From: Hyphomicrobiales bacterium
Lineage (GTDB): Bacteria; Pseudomonadota; Alphaproteobacteria; Rhodospirillales; JACKKN01
Assembly (NCBI GenBank): GCA_024236415.1
Contig: JACKKN010000012.1
Location: 1 to 64,000, forward strand
DNA length: 64,000 nucleotides
Reading direction: 5' to 3'
This document shows, piece by piece, positions 27,219-35,194 of the stretch (positions are counted from its first letter, which is position 1; each line of letters starts with the position of its first letter). The position numbers were made by a program, and so were the translations under genes. Below the pieces are notes generated by a model. It saw only the letters and a program-made list of their open reading frames with translations, made no database searches and was not told the DNA's origin.

Positions 27219-27998
27219 TCAGGCGGCGCCCGTCTCCGGATACCGCTCGGACAGGCGCGGCAGCACGTGCTGCTCGGCGCGCCACAGGTCGCTGGGGAAG
27301 TCGATCTCGATCCACGGCACGCCGGTGATGTCCTCGACCCCGAAGGTGCCGCGCGGGTGGCTCAGCATGACCTCGCGCATGGCCACCTCGTAGGTGACCT
27401 CCAGCCGGCCCTGGTCGACGCAACGCTCGGTCGCCTCGCCCACGGCGCGGGCGATGTCGGGCGACAGCTTCATGAACCCGGGCCACTCGCCGATCCGGTC
27501 GAAGTCGCCCACGACCTTCTTGCCGAACTCCACCAGGTGGCCGTCGCGCAGGCAGATGCGCACCGGGTCCTCGCCGGCGTCGACGTCGTTGTCCATCAGC
27601 AGGCAGGTGGCGTGGCGCGAACGCACCAGGCGTTCCAGCATGTGCGGGTGGTACAGCACGTCGGCGTCCATGAACAACACGTCGTCGCCGCCGTACAGGA
27701 CCTCGCGCGCGGTCCACAGGGACAGCACCGGGCCGCCACGGAAGCGCGGGTTGTGCAGGGTGCGCACGAAACCCGGGCGGCCGGCCGCGATGGCGGTCTG
27801 GGTCGCCGCCTCGGTGATCAACTGGCGGCGGTAGCCGACCACCACCACCAACTCGTCGACCCCCAGCTTCAGCAGGTTCTCGACGTGGCGCTGCAACAGG
27901 GTCTTGCCGCCCAGGCTGATCAGGGCCTTGGGCGGCTGGTCCTTGCTGTCGCCGTACAGCCGGCGTCCGACGCCGGCCGCGAGCATGATGGCCTTCAT
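27219..27998 (-). CDS. Sugar- or alcohol-phosphate nucleotidyltransferase
   Basis: A 259-residue GT-A-fold nucleotidyltransferase. The nucleotide-binding N-terminus is IMLAAGVGRRLYGDSKDQPP followed by KALISLGGKTLLQRHV. The metal motif is FMDADVLYHP, and a second acidic site is ITGVPWIEIDFPSD. It resembles the CTP-using branch that makes CDP-choline, CDP-inositol or CDP-aminophosphonates more than glucose-1-phosphate uridylyltransferases. GAAGGGA precedes the ATG. With three CDP-alcohol phosphatidyltransferases within 8 kb, production of a CDP-activated head group is the simplest reading, but the nucleotide preference is inferred. Confidence 0.85.
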   Translation of the reverse strand: MKAIMLAAGVGRRLYGDSKDQPPKALISLGGKTLLQRHVENLLKLGVDELVVVVGYRRQLITEAATQTAIAAGRPGFVRTLHNPRFRGGPVLSLWTAREVLYGGDDVLFMDADVLYHPHMLERLVRSRHATCLLMDNDVDAGEDPVRICLRDGHLVEFGKKVVGDFDRIGEWPGFMKLSPDIARAVGEATERCVDQGRLEVTYEVAMREVMLSHPRGTFGVEDITGVPWIEIDFPSDLWRAEQHVLPRLSERYPETGAA

Positions 27999-28084
27999 GC
28001 GCAAAATCCCTTCAACAGGCGGCCCCACCTTTCGGCAAAGCCGGTCCGTTTTCAAGAGAATTTCACGGCACGGTCGGAAAAACG

Positions 28085-28888
28085 TCAATCTCCGGCCGGT
28101 CCGACTTCGGGGGGCCGGGGGGCGAAGGCCGCCAGGTCGGCGCAGACCTCGTCGCCCGTGGTCCAGTCGATGGCCGGGTGGCGGAACGGCACCCAGTGGA
28201 ACCGCTCGTAGAACAGGGGCCCCGGGTGTGGGCGGCGGGCGTAGTCGTGGCCGGCCAGGGGGCGCAGCATCTCGCGTGCCGTCTGCACGTAGGAGAGGTT
28301 GCGCCGCTCGGACCGGTACAGGGCCAGGGCGCGGCGCTTCAGGTCGCGCTCGCGCGCGTCCAGGGTCAGCACCGTCTCGGCGCCGGTCAGGACCGGGAAG
28401 GACTGGGAATTGGTCCGCCCGCCGGCGTTGTTGTAGGCGGCGAACTCGAACACTGGCAGGTCGCCGGCGAAGGTGGCGGCGACGGCGTTGGCGGTGTCGT
28501 GGTCGGCGTGGCCGCCCTCGTAGGCCGGCGCCCACAGGACGTCGACGGCGTGGTCGCGCAGGGCCCGCGCCACGGCGGCGCGCACCGGGTCCAGGTGGCG
28601 GCGCAGGCTGCGCGACGGATGGCGCAGGAAGGCCACCGGCCGCAGGCCCAGCAGTTCGGCCGCCGACCAGGCCTCGGCGCTGCGGCGGTTGACCCGGCCG
28701 GCGTGGCCGCGCCGGCGCCAGGGCGGCTGGGTGGCCATGTCCGGCAGGCCGGTGGTCAGGTACAGGACCAGGACCCGGGCCCCGGCGTCGCCGGCGCGCA
28801 GGGCGGCGGCGGCGCAGCCCACCACCTCGTCGTCCGGGTGCGGGGCCAGCAGCAAAATCCGCCCGCCGGGGACGATGGGTCCGTTCAT
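28085..28888 (-). CDS. PIG-L family deacetylase
   Basis: A 267-residue zinc deacetylase. The motif APHPDDEVVGC gives the metal and catalytic residues (His, Asp, Asp), and a distant His pair is seen in YEGGHADHDTAN. The family removes acetyl groups from N-acetylglucosaminyl lipids or pseudodisaccharides (GlcNAc-PI, mycothiol and lincosamide-type precursors). It overlaps the end of the glycosyltransferase gene by ATGA, so enzyme and substrate-maker are probably coupled: transfer of an N-acetyl sugar, then deacetylation. Confidence 0.9.
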   Translation of the reverse strand: MNGPIVPGGRILLLAPHPDDEVVGCAAAALRAGDAGARVLVLYLTTGLPDMATQPPWRRRGHAGRVNRRSAEAWSAAELLGLRPVAFLRHPSRSLRRHLDPVRAAVARALRDHAVDVLWAPAYEGGHADHDTANAVAATFAGDLPVFEFAAYNNAGGRTNSQSFPVLTGAETVLTLDARERDLKRRALALYRSERRNLSYVQTAREMLRPLAGHDYARRPHPGPLFYERFHWVPFRHPAIDWTTGDEVCADLAAFAPRPPEVGPAGD

Positions 28889-30180
28889 GCCGCCCGCCGG
28901 CCGGCGCCCCGGCCGCCGGCGGCGCGGTCCCAGGCCGGCAGCAGGTCCTCCTCGACCACCAGGCGCCAGGTGGGCAGGCGCGCCTCGGCCCGGCGCCGCG
29001 CCGTCCGGCCCATGGCTGCCAGGGCGCCGCGGTCGGCCATGGCCCTGTCCAGGGCCGCGGCCCAGTCGCTCGGGTCGCTGCCGTCCACCACCAGGCCGTC
29101 TTCGCCCGCGGTGACCACCCGGCCCATGCCCGAACGGCCGTTGACCACCGCCGGCAGGCCCGCCGCCGCCGCCTCCAGCACCACGTTGCCCAGGGTCTCG
29201 ACGGCGCTGGGCGCGGCCAGCAGGTCGGCGCAGGCGTAGACCCGGGCCAGGGTCGCCTGATCCAGGTGCCCGGGGCAGGTGGCGCCGCCGCCCAGCAGGC
29301 CGGCGATGGCGGCCCGGTCGTCGCCGGCGCCGGCGCAGAACAGGTGCACGGGCCGCCCGGCCGCGGCCAGGCGGTGCACGGCGCGGGCCAGGGGCAGCGC
29401 GTTCTTGCCCCGGTCGACCCGGCCCACGAACAGCACCAGGAAGGCGTCCCCGGGCACGGCGAAGGCGCGGCCCAGCCAGGCCCGGTCGCGCTTTTCCGGC
29501 GTGAACAGGTCGCGGTCGACGCCGCGGCGCAGGAAGCCGACCCGGTCCGCCGCCACGCAGCCCAGTGCCCGCTCCCGGTCCTGGGGCCGCGACACCAGGA
29601 CCATGGCGCAGGCGCGCAGGTGGTCGCGCAGGGCGCGCTCGAACCCGGCCTCCACCCGCTCGGCCAGGCGCGCGCCGCGCAGCAGCCAGCGCGCCGGCGG
29701 CAGGGCCGCCGACAGGCGCTCCACCAGGCTGGCCGTGTACAGCCCGGCATAGGCCGGCGTGTCGGTGTGGATGGAGGTGGTCAGGGGGATGGCCCGCTCG
29801 CGGCACCAGCGGCCGGCGGTGCGGGCGAAGGTGAAGTAGGCGTCGGTGGTGTGCACCACGTCGGCCCCGGCCAGGTGCGCCGCCAGGCCGCGGTGGAAGC
29901 GGCCCAGGTCGGCGTGGTCGGGCATGGCCGACAGGAACGGCAGGCGGCGGGTGCTGAACCGCGGCGGGTGGAAGCGGTAGCGCACGTTGTCGCCCAGGAC
30001 CCGCACCGGCGGCGGCCCCTCCCCCGGCGGGCAGGAGAAGTGCACGGTCAGGTCCACCTGGCCGCCCAGGCCCACGGCGGCCTCGGCCAAACGGTCCCAG
30101 CATTTCACCTGGCCGCCGGAATCGGCCCGCCACTCCAGGTCCACCAGGACCGCCACCGACAGCGGCCGGCCGGGCCTCAT
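28885..30180 (-). CDS. GT-B glycosyltransferase (GT4-like)
   Basis: A 431-residue glycosyltransferase. The N-terminal acceptor domain includes GGQVKCWDRLAEA and the TTDAYFTFART and SIHTDTPAYAG segments. The C-terminal donor domain includes VLFVGRVDRGKNALPLARAV and the EX7E motif in SAVETLGNVVLEAAAAGLP, typical of retaining GT4 enzymes. The Arg/Ala-rich tail is variable. It overlaps hpnL upstream and the deacetylase downstream, both by ATGA, forming a tight three-gene unit. Its acceptor may be a hopanoid or glycerolipid; this is inference from position. Confidence 0.88.
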   Translation of the reverse strand: MRPGRPLSVAVLVDLEWRADSGGQVKCWDRLAEAAVGLGGQVDLTVHFSCPPGEGPPPVRVLGDNVRYRFHPPRFSTRRLPFLSAMPDHADLGRFHRGLAAHLAGADVVHTTDAYFTFARTAGRWCRERAIPLTTSIHTDTPAYAGLYTASLVERLSAALPPARWLLRGARLAERVEAGFERALRDHLRACAMVLVSRPQDRERALGCVAADRVGFLRRGVDRDLFTPEKRDRAWLGRAFAVPGDAFLVLFVGRVDRGKNALPLARAVHRLAAAGRPVHLFCAGAGDDRAAIAGLLGGGATCPGHLDQATLARVYACADLLAAPSAVETLGNVVLEAAAAGLPAVVNGRSGMGRVVTAGEDGLVVDGSDPSDWAAALDRAMADRGALAAMGRTARRRAEARLPTWRLVVEEDLLPAWDRAAGGRGAGRRAA

Positions 30181-31184
30181 GCCCCCTTCCCCCCGGTCGG
30201 CGCCAGGGCGGCGGCGCCGGCGCGGCGCCGCTCCACCACCATCCAGGCCAGCAGCCCCGGCAGGCCCACGGCCAGCTCGCGCAGGCGCTTGACCAGGGCC
30301 AGGGCCAGCCCGGCCTCGGCCGGCAGGCCGAGCAGGACGCAGACCGCCACCACCCCCGCCTCCTGGGCCCCCAGGGCGCCCGGCAGCAGGAAGGCGGCGC
30401 TGCGCACGGCATGGGTCATGCCCTCGATGACCAGGGCCCCGGCGATGCCCATGGGCAGGTCCAGGTAGTGGGCGATCAGCAGCACCTCGCCGGCGCGCAC
30501 GAACCAGCCGGCCAGGCGCCAGGCGGCGCAGGCGCCGACCCGGGCGCGGTCGCCGTACAGGTCGCGCACCGCGCCGTCCACCTCCCGGGCCGAGGCGGCG
30601 AAGCCGGCGGCGCGGGCGCCCACGGCCCTGGACAGCAGGCGCGCCGCCCCGGCAATGAGCCCGCGCCGCTGGGCCAGGTAGAACAGGCCGAACAGGACCG
30701 CGGCGCCGGCCAGGGCGAAACCGGTGCCGGCCAACTCCGTGCCGCCCCCCACCTGCACCGCCAGCAGCAGGGTGACGAACAGGGCGAAGGCCGCCTGCGC
30801 CGCCAGGCCGACGGTGAAGTCCGCCACCACCGAGGCCGCCGCCGGGGCGCCGGACTTGCCCGGCCGGCGCAGCAGGCGCGCGCGCACCACGTCGCCCCCC
30901 ACCTGGGCCACCGGCAGCAGGGTGTTCACGGATTCGCCGATCCAGCGCAGCAGCCAGATCCAGTGCAGGTTCGGCGGGACCCGGCCGGGGATCAGGGCGC
31001 GCCAGCCGGCGGCGTCGAATCCGATGGGCAGCAGGCGAAAGAGCGCGATGGCGGCCAGGCCCCATCCCACCGACGCGGCCGCCGCCGCGGCGGCGCCCAG
31101 GTCGACCCGGGCGGCCACCAGGGCCAGCACGGCGCCGCCCAGGGCGAGGAACAGGAAGGTGGTGGATTTGCCGGGCTTGAGCAC
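30177..31184 (-). CDS. hpnL: HpnL, hopanoid-associated membrane protein
   Basis: A 335-residue polytopic protein of the UPF0104/flippase-like family: about eight TM helices and the motifs WIGESVNTLLPVAQVGGDVVR and FLLPGALGAQEAGV. HpnL is named from its constant presence in hopanoid loci; its biochemical role is not settled. The GTG at 31184 is chosen because GCGGA precedes it and the hydrophobic protein begins soon after; a longer in-frame reading would add an Arg-rich, non-conserved lead. It is the first gene of the overlapping hpnL-glycosyltransferase-deacetylase unit and lies 77 bp behind hpnA. Confidence 0.85.
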   Translation of the reverse strand: MLKPGKSTTFLFLALGGAVLALVAARVDLGAAAAAAASVGWGLAAIALFRLLPIGFDAAGWRALIPGRVPPNLHWIWLLRWIGESVNTLLPVAQVGGDVVRARLLRRPGKSGAPAAASVVADFTVGLAAQAAFALFVTLLLAVQVGGGTELAGTGFALAGAAVLFGLFYLAQRRGLIAGAARLLSRAVGARAAGFAASAREVDGAVRDLYGDRARVGACAAWRLAGWFVRAGEVLLIAHYLDLPMGIAGALVIEGMTHAVRSAAFLLPGALGAQEAGVVAVCVLLGLPAEAGLALALVKRLRELAVGLPGLLAWMVVERRRAGAAALAPTGGKGA

Positions 31185-31261
31185 GCGATTTTCCGCTGTT
31201 ATTGGTCCACGTCCGCGCCGGGGCGAATCGGCGTGACCGCGCAAGCTAGCAAATCAATGTT

Positions 31262-32254
31262 TCATTCCAAATAACCCTGGTCATGGAACCAGTCGATGGC
31301 CTCGGTGATGGCCGCGGTGCCCGGGCGGTGGGTGTAGCCCAGCTCGCGTTCGGCCCGGGCGCTGGAGAAGAACATCTTCTTGCGCGCCATGCGGATGCCG
31401 TCGACGGTGGCGAAGGGCTCGCCGCGGCCGCGCAGGCGGGTCCAGGCCTCGGCCAGCACGGCCAGGGGCATGACCAGGCCGTGCGGCAGGCGCACGGTGG
31501 GCGGCCGGCGGCCGACGTGGGCGGCCACCACGGCCAGGATGTCGCGCAGGTCCATGTCGTCGCCGCCCAGGACATATCGCTCCCCCACCTCCCCGCGGTC
31601 GAAGGCCAGCAGGTGGCCGGCGGCCACGTCGTCCACGTGGACCACGTTCAGCCCGGTGTCGACGAAGGCCGGCATGCGCCCCGCCGCCGCCTCGACGATC
31701 AGGCGGCCGGTGGGGGTCGGGCGCACGTCGCGCGGGCCGATGGGGGTCGAGGGGTTGACGATGACCACCGGCAGACCCTCGTCGGCGACCAGGGCGCGCA
31801 CCGCCTCCTCGGCGCGGAACTTGGTGCGCTTGTAGGTGCCGACCATGTCGCCGTAGGCGACCGGCGTGGCCTCGTCCCCCGGGCGGCCGTCGCCGGGGTT
31901 GCCCAGCACCGCCACCGAGCTGGTGTAGACCATGCGCCGGGCCCCGGCCTGGGCGGCGGCGCGCAGGACGTTGCGGCTGCCCTCCACGTTGGCGGCGAAC
32001 ATGGGTTCGGGGTCGGGCACCCAGATGCGGTAGTCGGCGGCCACGTGGTAGAGCGCGTCGCAGCCCCGCGCGGCCCGGTCCAGGGACGAGCGGTCGCGCA
32101 GGTCGCCCTCGGCCACCTCCACGTCCAGGCCAGCCAGGTTGCGCCGGTCGCTGTGGGCGCGGACCAGGGCGCGCACCGCCTCGCCCCGGGCCAGCAGGGC
32201 GCGGACGACGGCGGCGCCGACGAAGCCCGATGCGCCGGTGACGAGGGTGGTCAT
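31262..32254 (-). CDS. hpnA: HpnA, hopanoid-associated NAD(P)-dependent sugar epimerase-like protein
   Basis: A 330-residue extended short-chain dehydrogenase. The Rossmann motif is [19 protein letters not shown]; the catalytic YxxxK is in [33 protein letters not shown] is the segment typical of HpnA. In the set of hopanoid-locus genes it is thought to act on the side chain, but its reaction has not been firmly shown. The ATG at 32254 matches the family start. Upstream is a divergent spacer with ispH. Confidence 0.9.
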   Translation of the reverse strand: MTTLVTGASGFVGAAVVRALLARGEAVRALVRAHSDRRNLAGLDVEVAEGDLRDRSSLDRAARGCDALYHVAADYRIWVPDPEPMFAANVEGSRNVLRAAAQAGARRMVYTSSVAVLGNPGDGRPGDEATPVAYGDMVGTYKRTKFRAEEAVRALVADEGLPVVIVNPSTPIGPRDVRPTPTGRLIVEAAAGRMPAFVDTGLNVVHVDDVAAGHLLAFDRGEVGERYVLGGDDMDLRDILAVVAAHVGRRPPTVRLPHGLVMPLAVLAEAWTRLRGRGEPFATVDGIRMARKKMFFSSARAERELGYTHRPGTAAITEAIDWFHDQGYLE

Positions 32255-32443
32255 GGTCCAATCCGGGCGTCTGTTGCGGGTCGGACCCTGGAATACCCCG
32301 CGCCCGCGTCGATTTCCAGGGGGATTTCCGCGCGCCAAACGCGGATTATCCCTTCAAATCCAGGCCCATCCGCCCTATTTTCCAGGAATCGCGCGCGCCG
32401 GCGCGCGGCCAAGCCCATGATCGCGCCAGTGGACCACGCCCCC

Positions 32444-33397
32444 ATGGACCAAACCGTCAAGGACCTTCAGGTCATCCTCGCCCAGCCGCGCGGCTTCTGC
32501 GCCGGCGTCGAGCGGGCCATCGAGATCGTCGAGCGGGCCATCGAGAAGTACGGGCCGCCGGTCTACGTGCGCCACGAGATCGTGCACAACAAGTTCGTGG
32601 TCGACTGCCTGAAGCAGAGCGGCGCCATCTTCGTCGAGGAGCTGGACGAGATTCCCGACGGCGCGGTGACCGTGTTCAGCGCCCACGGCGTGTCGCGCCA
32701 GGTGGTGGACACGGCGGCGGCGCGCGGCCTGCCGGTGCTGGACGCCACCTGCCCGCTGGTATCCAAGGTCCACAAGGAGGGTCAGCACCACGTCACCAGC
32801 GGCCGCGAGGTGGTGCTGATCGGCCACGAGGGCCACCCCGAGGTGGAGGGCACCCTGGGCCAGATCCCAGGCAAGGTGCACCTGGTCACCACCGAGGAGG
32901 ACGTGCGCAACCTGCAGGTCGACGACCCGGCGGCCCTGGCCTACGTGACCCAGACCACGCTCAGCGTCGACGACACCCGCGGCGTGATCGAGGCCCTGCG
33001 CGCCCGCTTCCCCGAGATCACCGGCCCCGACGTGAAGGACATCTGCTACGCCACCCAGAACCGCCAGCGGGCGGTGCGCGAGCTGGCCGGGCAGGTGGAG
33101 ATCCTTTTGGTGGTGGGGGCGCGCAACAGCTCCAACTCCAACCGCCTGCGCGAGATCGGCACCGAGATGGGCGTGCCCAGCTACCTGCTGGACGACGCCA
33201 CCGGCCTCGACCCGGCCTGGCTGGACGGGGTTTCGACCATCGGCATCACCGCCGGCGCCTCGGCCCCCGAGCAACTGGTGGAGGAACTGGTCGCGCGCCT
33301 GGCCGACTTCGGCCGGGTCACGGTCAGCCCCCTGGCCGGGGTGCAGGAGAACATGAAATTCAAGCTGCCGCGCGAGTTGATCGAGGCGGCGGAATAA
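32444..33397 (+). CDS. ispH: 4-hydroxy-3-methylbut-2-enyl diphosphate reductase
   Basis: A 317-residue [4Fe-4S] enzyme that performs the last step of the MEP pathway, giving isopentenyl and dimethylallyl diphosphate, the precursors of squalene. The three cluster Cys are in [24 protein letters not shown] and [10 protein letters not shown]. Family residues SAHGVS, TQTTLS and [10 protein letters not shown] are present. The start is ambiguous: an ATG nine codons upstream (32417) is in frame, and neither has a strong ribosome site; the shorter form fits homologues. It precedes hpnH by 13 bp, tying precursor supply to hopanoid synthesis. Confidence 0.96.
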   Translation: MDQTVKDLQVILAQPRGFCAGVERAIEIVERAIEKYGPPVYVRHEIVHNKFVVDCLKQSGAIFVEELDEIPDGAVTVFSAHGVSRQVVDTAAARGLPVLDATCPLVSKVHKEGQHHVTSGREVVLIGHEGHPEVEGTLGQIPGKVHLVTTEEDVRNLQVDDPAALAYVTQTTLSVDDTRGVIEALRARFPEITGPDVKDICYATQNRQRAVRELAGQVEILLVVGARNSSNSNRLREIGTEMGVPSYLLDDATGLDPAWLDGVSTIGITAGASAPEQLVEELVARLADFGRVTVSPLAGVQENMKFKLPRELIEAAE

Positions 33398-33410
33398 AGG
33401 AACCCCGCAC

Positions 33411-34559
33411 GTGACCGTTCCCCTGATCCAGCAGATCCGCGTCGGCGCCTACATCATGAGCCGCAAGCTGCGCGGCATCGACCGCTACCCCCTGGTGCTG
33501 ATGCTGGAGCCCCTGTTCCGCTGCAACCTGGCCTGCGACGGCTGCGGCAAGATCGACTACCCGGACGCCATCCTGAACAAGCGCCTCAGCGTCGAGGACT
33601 GCCTGCAGGCGGTGGACGAATGCGGCGCGCCGGTGGTCTCGATCCCCGGCGGCGAGCCCCTGCTGCACAAGGAGATCGGCGAGATCGTCGCCGGCATCGT
33701 GGCGCGCAAGAAGTTCGTCTACCTGTGCACCAACGCCCTGCTGATGCTGAAGAAGCTGGACCTGTTCTCGCCCAGCCCCTACCTGACCTTCTCGGTGCAC
33801 CTGGACGGCAACCGCGAGCACCACGACCGCGCGGTGTCGCAGGAAGGCGTGTTCGACCGCGCCGTCGAGGCCATCCGCGAGGCCCGCAAGCGCGGCTTCC
33901 GGGTCACCGTCAACACCACCCTGTTCGACTTCGCCGACACCACCGACATGGCCGCGTTCATGGACTTCGCCACCGACGAGCTGGACGTCGAGGGGGTGAC
34001 CATCGCCCCCGGCTACGCCTACGAGCGGGCGCCGAACCAGGAGCACTTCCTGACCCGGGCGCGGACCAAGACCTTCTTCCGCGAGCTGTTCCGCAAGGGC
34101 AAGGGCAAGAAGTGGCGGTTCAACCAGTCGACCATGTACCTGGACTTCCTGGCCGGCAACCAGGCCTACCACTGCACGCCTTGGGGCAACCCCACGCGCA
34201 ACATTTTCGGCTGGCAGAAGCCCTGCTACCTGATCGGCGAAGGCTACGTGCAGACCTTCAAGGAGCTGATGGAGGACACGGACTGGGACCTGTACGGCAC
34301 CGGCAACTACGAGAAGTGCGCCGACTGCATGGTCCACTGCGGGTACGAGCCCTCGGCCGTGGCCGACACCGTGGCCCGGCCGCTGACGGCCCTCAAGGTC
34401 GCCCTGCGGGGCGTGGACACGGAAAAGCCCATGGTCGCGGATATCCCGCTCGACGGCCAGCGCCCGGCCGAGTACGTGTTCGAGAACCTGACCAAGGACC
34501 TGTCACGGGACGTGGTCGAACGCAAGGACCCCGCCCGAGACCGCAGCGACGCGGCCTAG
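33411..34559 (+). CDS. hpnH: HpnH, radical SAM adenosylhopane synthase
   Basis: A 382-residue radical SAM protein that attaches the 5'-deoxyadenosyl group of SAM to diploptene to form adenosylhopane, the first step of C35 hopanoid side-chain synthesis. The cluster motif CNLACDGC has Cys38, Cys42 and Cys45. [10 protein letters not shown] is the SAM-binding GGE region, and the SPASM-like C-terminal [12 protein letters not shown] follows. It starts at GTG with AAGGAA eight bases upstream. Its last 57 bases overlap the 3' end of hpnG on the opposite strand. Confidence 0.96.
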   Translation: MTVPLIQQIRVGAYIMSRKLRGIDRYPLVLMLEPLFRCNLACDGCGKIDYPDAILNKRLSVEDCLQAVDECGAPVVSIPGGEPLLHKEIGEIVAGIVARKKFVYLCTNALLMLKKLDLFSPSPYLTFSVHLDGNREHHDRAVSQEGVFDRAVEAIREARKRGFRVTVNTTLFDFADTTDMAAFMDFATDELDVEGVTIAPGYAYERAPNQEHFLTRARTKTFFRELFRKGKGKKWRFNQSTMYLDFLAGNQAYHCTPWGNPTRNIFGWQKPCYLIGEGYVQTFKELMEDTDWDLYGTGNYEKCADCMVHCGYEPSAVADTVARPLTALKVALRGVDTEKPMVADIPLDGQRPAEYVFENLTKDLSRDVVERKDPARDRSDAA

Positions 34560-35186
34560 GGCCGCCAGCGCCGTCGCCGAATCCCGCCGCAGCCGCAGCA
34601 GCCCCGGCAGATCCCCCGGCCGCCGCGCCAGGGCCGCGACCACGCCCAGGGGCCGCCGCCGCCCGTCGGGGGTGACCCCCTTCATGGCCGCCCGCGGCAC
34701 CGAGGTCCAGGCCGGGTCCGAGATCGCCCGCACCACCAGGAACGGCAGGCCGGCCTCGGCCGCCACCTGGGCCACGCCGCCGCTCTCCATGTCCACGGCC
34801 ACGGCGCCGTTGCGCCGGCCCAGTTCCTGCTTGGCCGCCGGCGTCGCCACCACCCGGCGGCTGCCGGTCAGCGTGCCGCCGGCCAGGGTCACGCCGTTGC
34901 CCGCCAGGGCCGCCAGGTGGCCGCGCCAGGGGGCGTCCGTGTCCCAGGCGCCGCCGTCGCCGTCCACCACCCGCTCGGCCAGGACCACGGTGCCCGGCGC
35001 CAGGGCCGGGTCCAGGCCGCCGGCGATGCCGAAGCTGACCAGCCCGCGACAGCCCTCGGCCACCAGGGCCAGGGCCGTTTCCCGGGCGCGCACGGGGCCG
35101 ATGCCGGCGCAGCGCACGCGCACCCCGTGCACCGGCGCCGACAGCAGGTCGGCCTCGTCCATCAAGCCGGTGATCACGCCGAGCAT
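34503..35186 (-). CDS. hpnG: HpnG, hopanoid-associated nucleosidase/phosphorylase
   Basis: A 227-residue protein of the purine nucleoside phosphorylase/MTA nucleosidase superfamily that removes adenine from adenosylhopane, giving ribosylhopane. Motifs are [17 protein letters not shown], the [11 protein letters not shown] motif containing the ribose-contacting Glu, and [10 protein letters not shown]. The ATG lies 8 bp after the shc stop. Its C-terminal coding region, rich in Arg, Leu and Ala, overlaps the end of hpnH head-on by 57 bp. Confidence 0.92.
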   Translation of the reverse strand: MLGVITGLMDEADLLSAPVHGVRVRCAGIGPVRARETALALVAEGCRGLVSFGIAGGLDPALAPGTVVLAERVVDGDGGAWDTDAPWRGHLAALAGNGVTLAGGTLTGSRRVVATPAAKQELGRRNGAVAVDMESGGVAQVAAEAGLPFLVVRAISDPAWTSVPRAAMKGVTPDGRRRPLGVVAALARRPGDLPGLLRLRRDSATALAALGRVAAVSGGVLAFDHVP

Positions 35187-35194
35187 GGCCGGGG

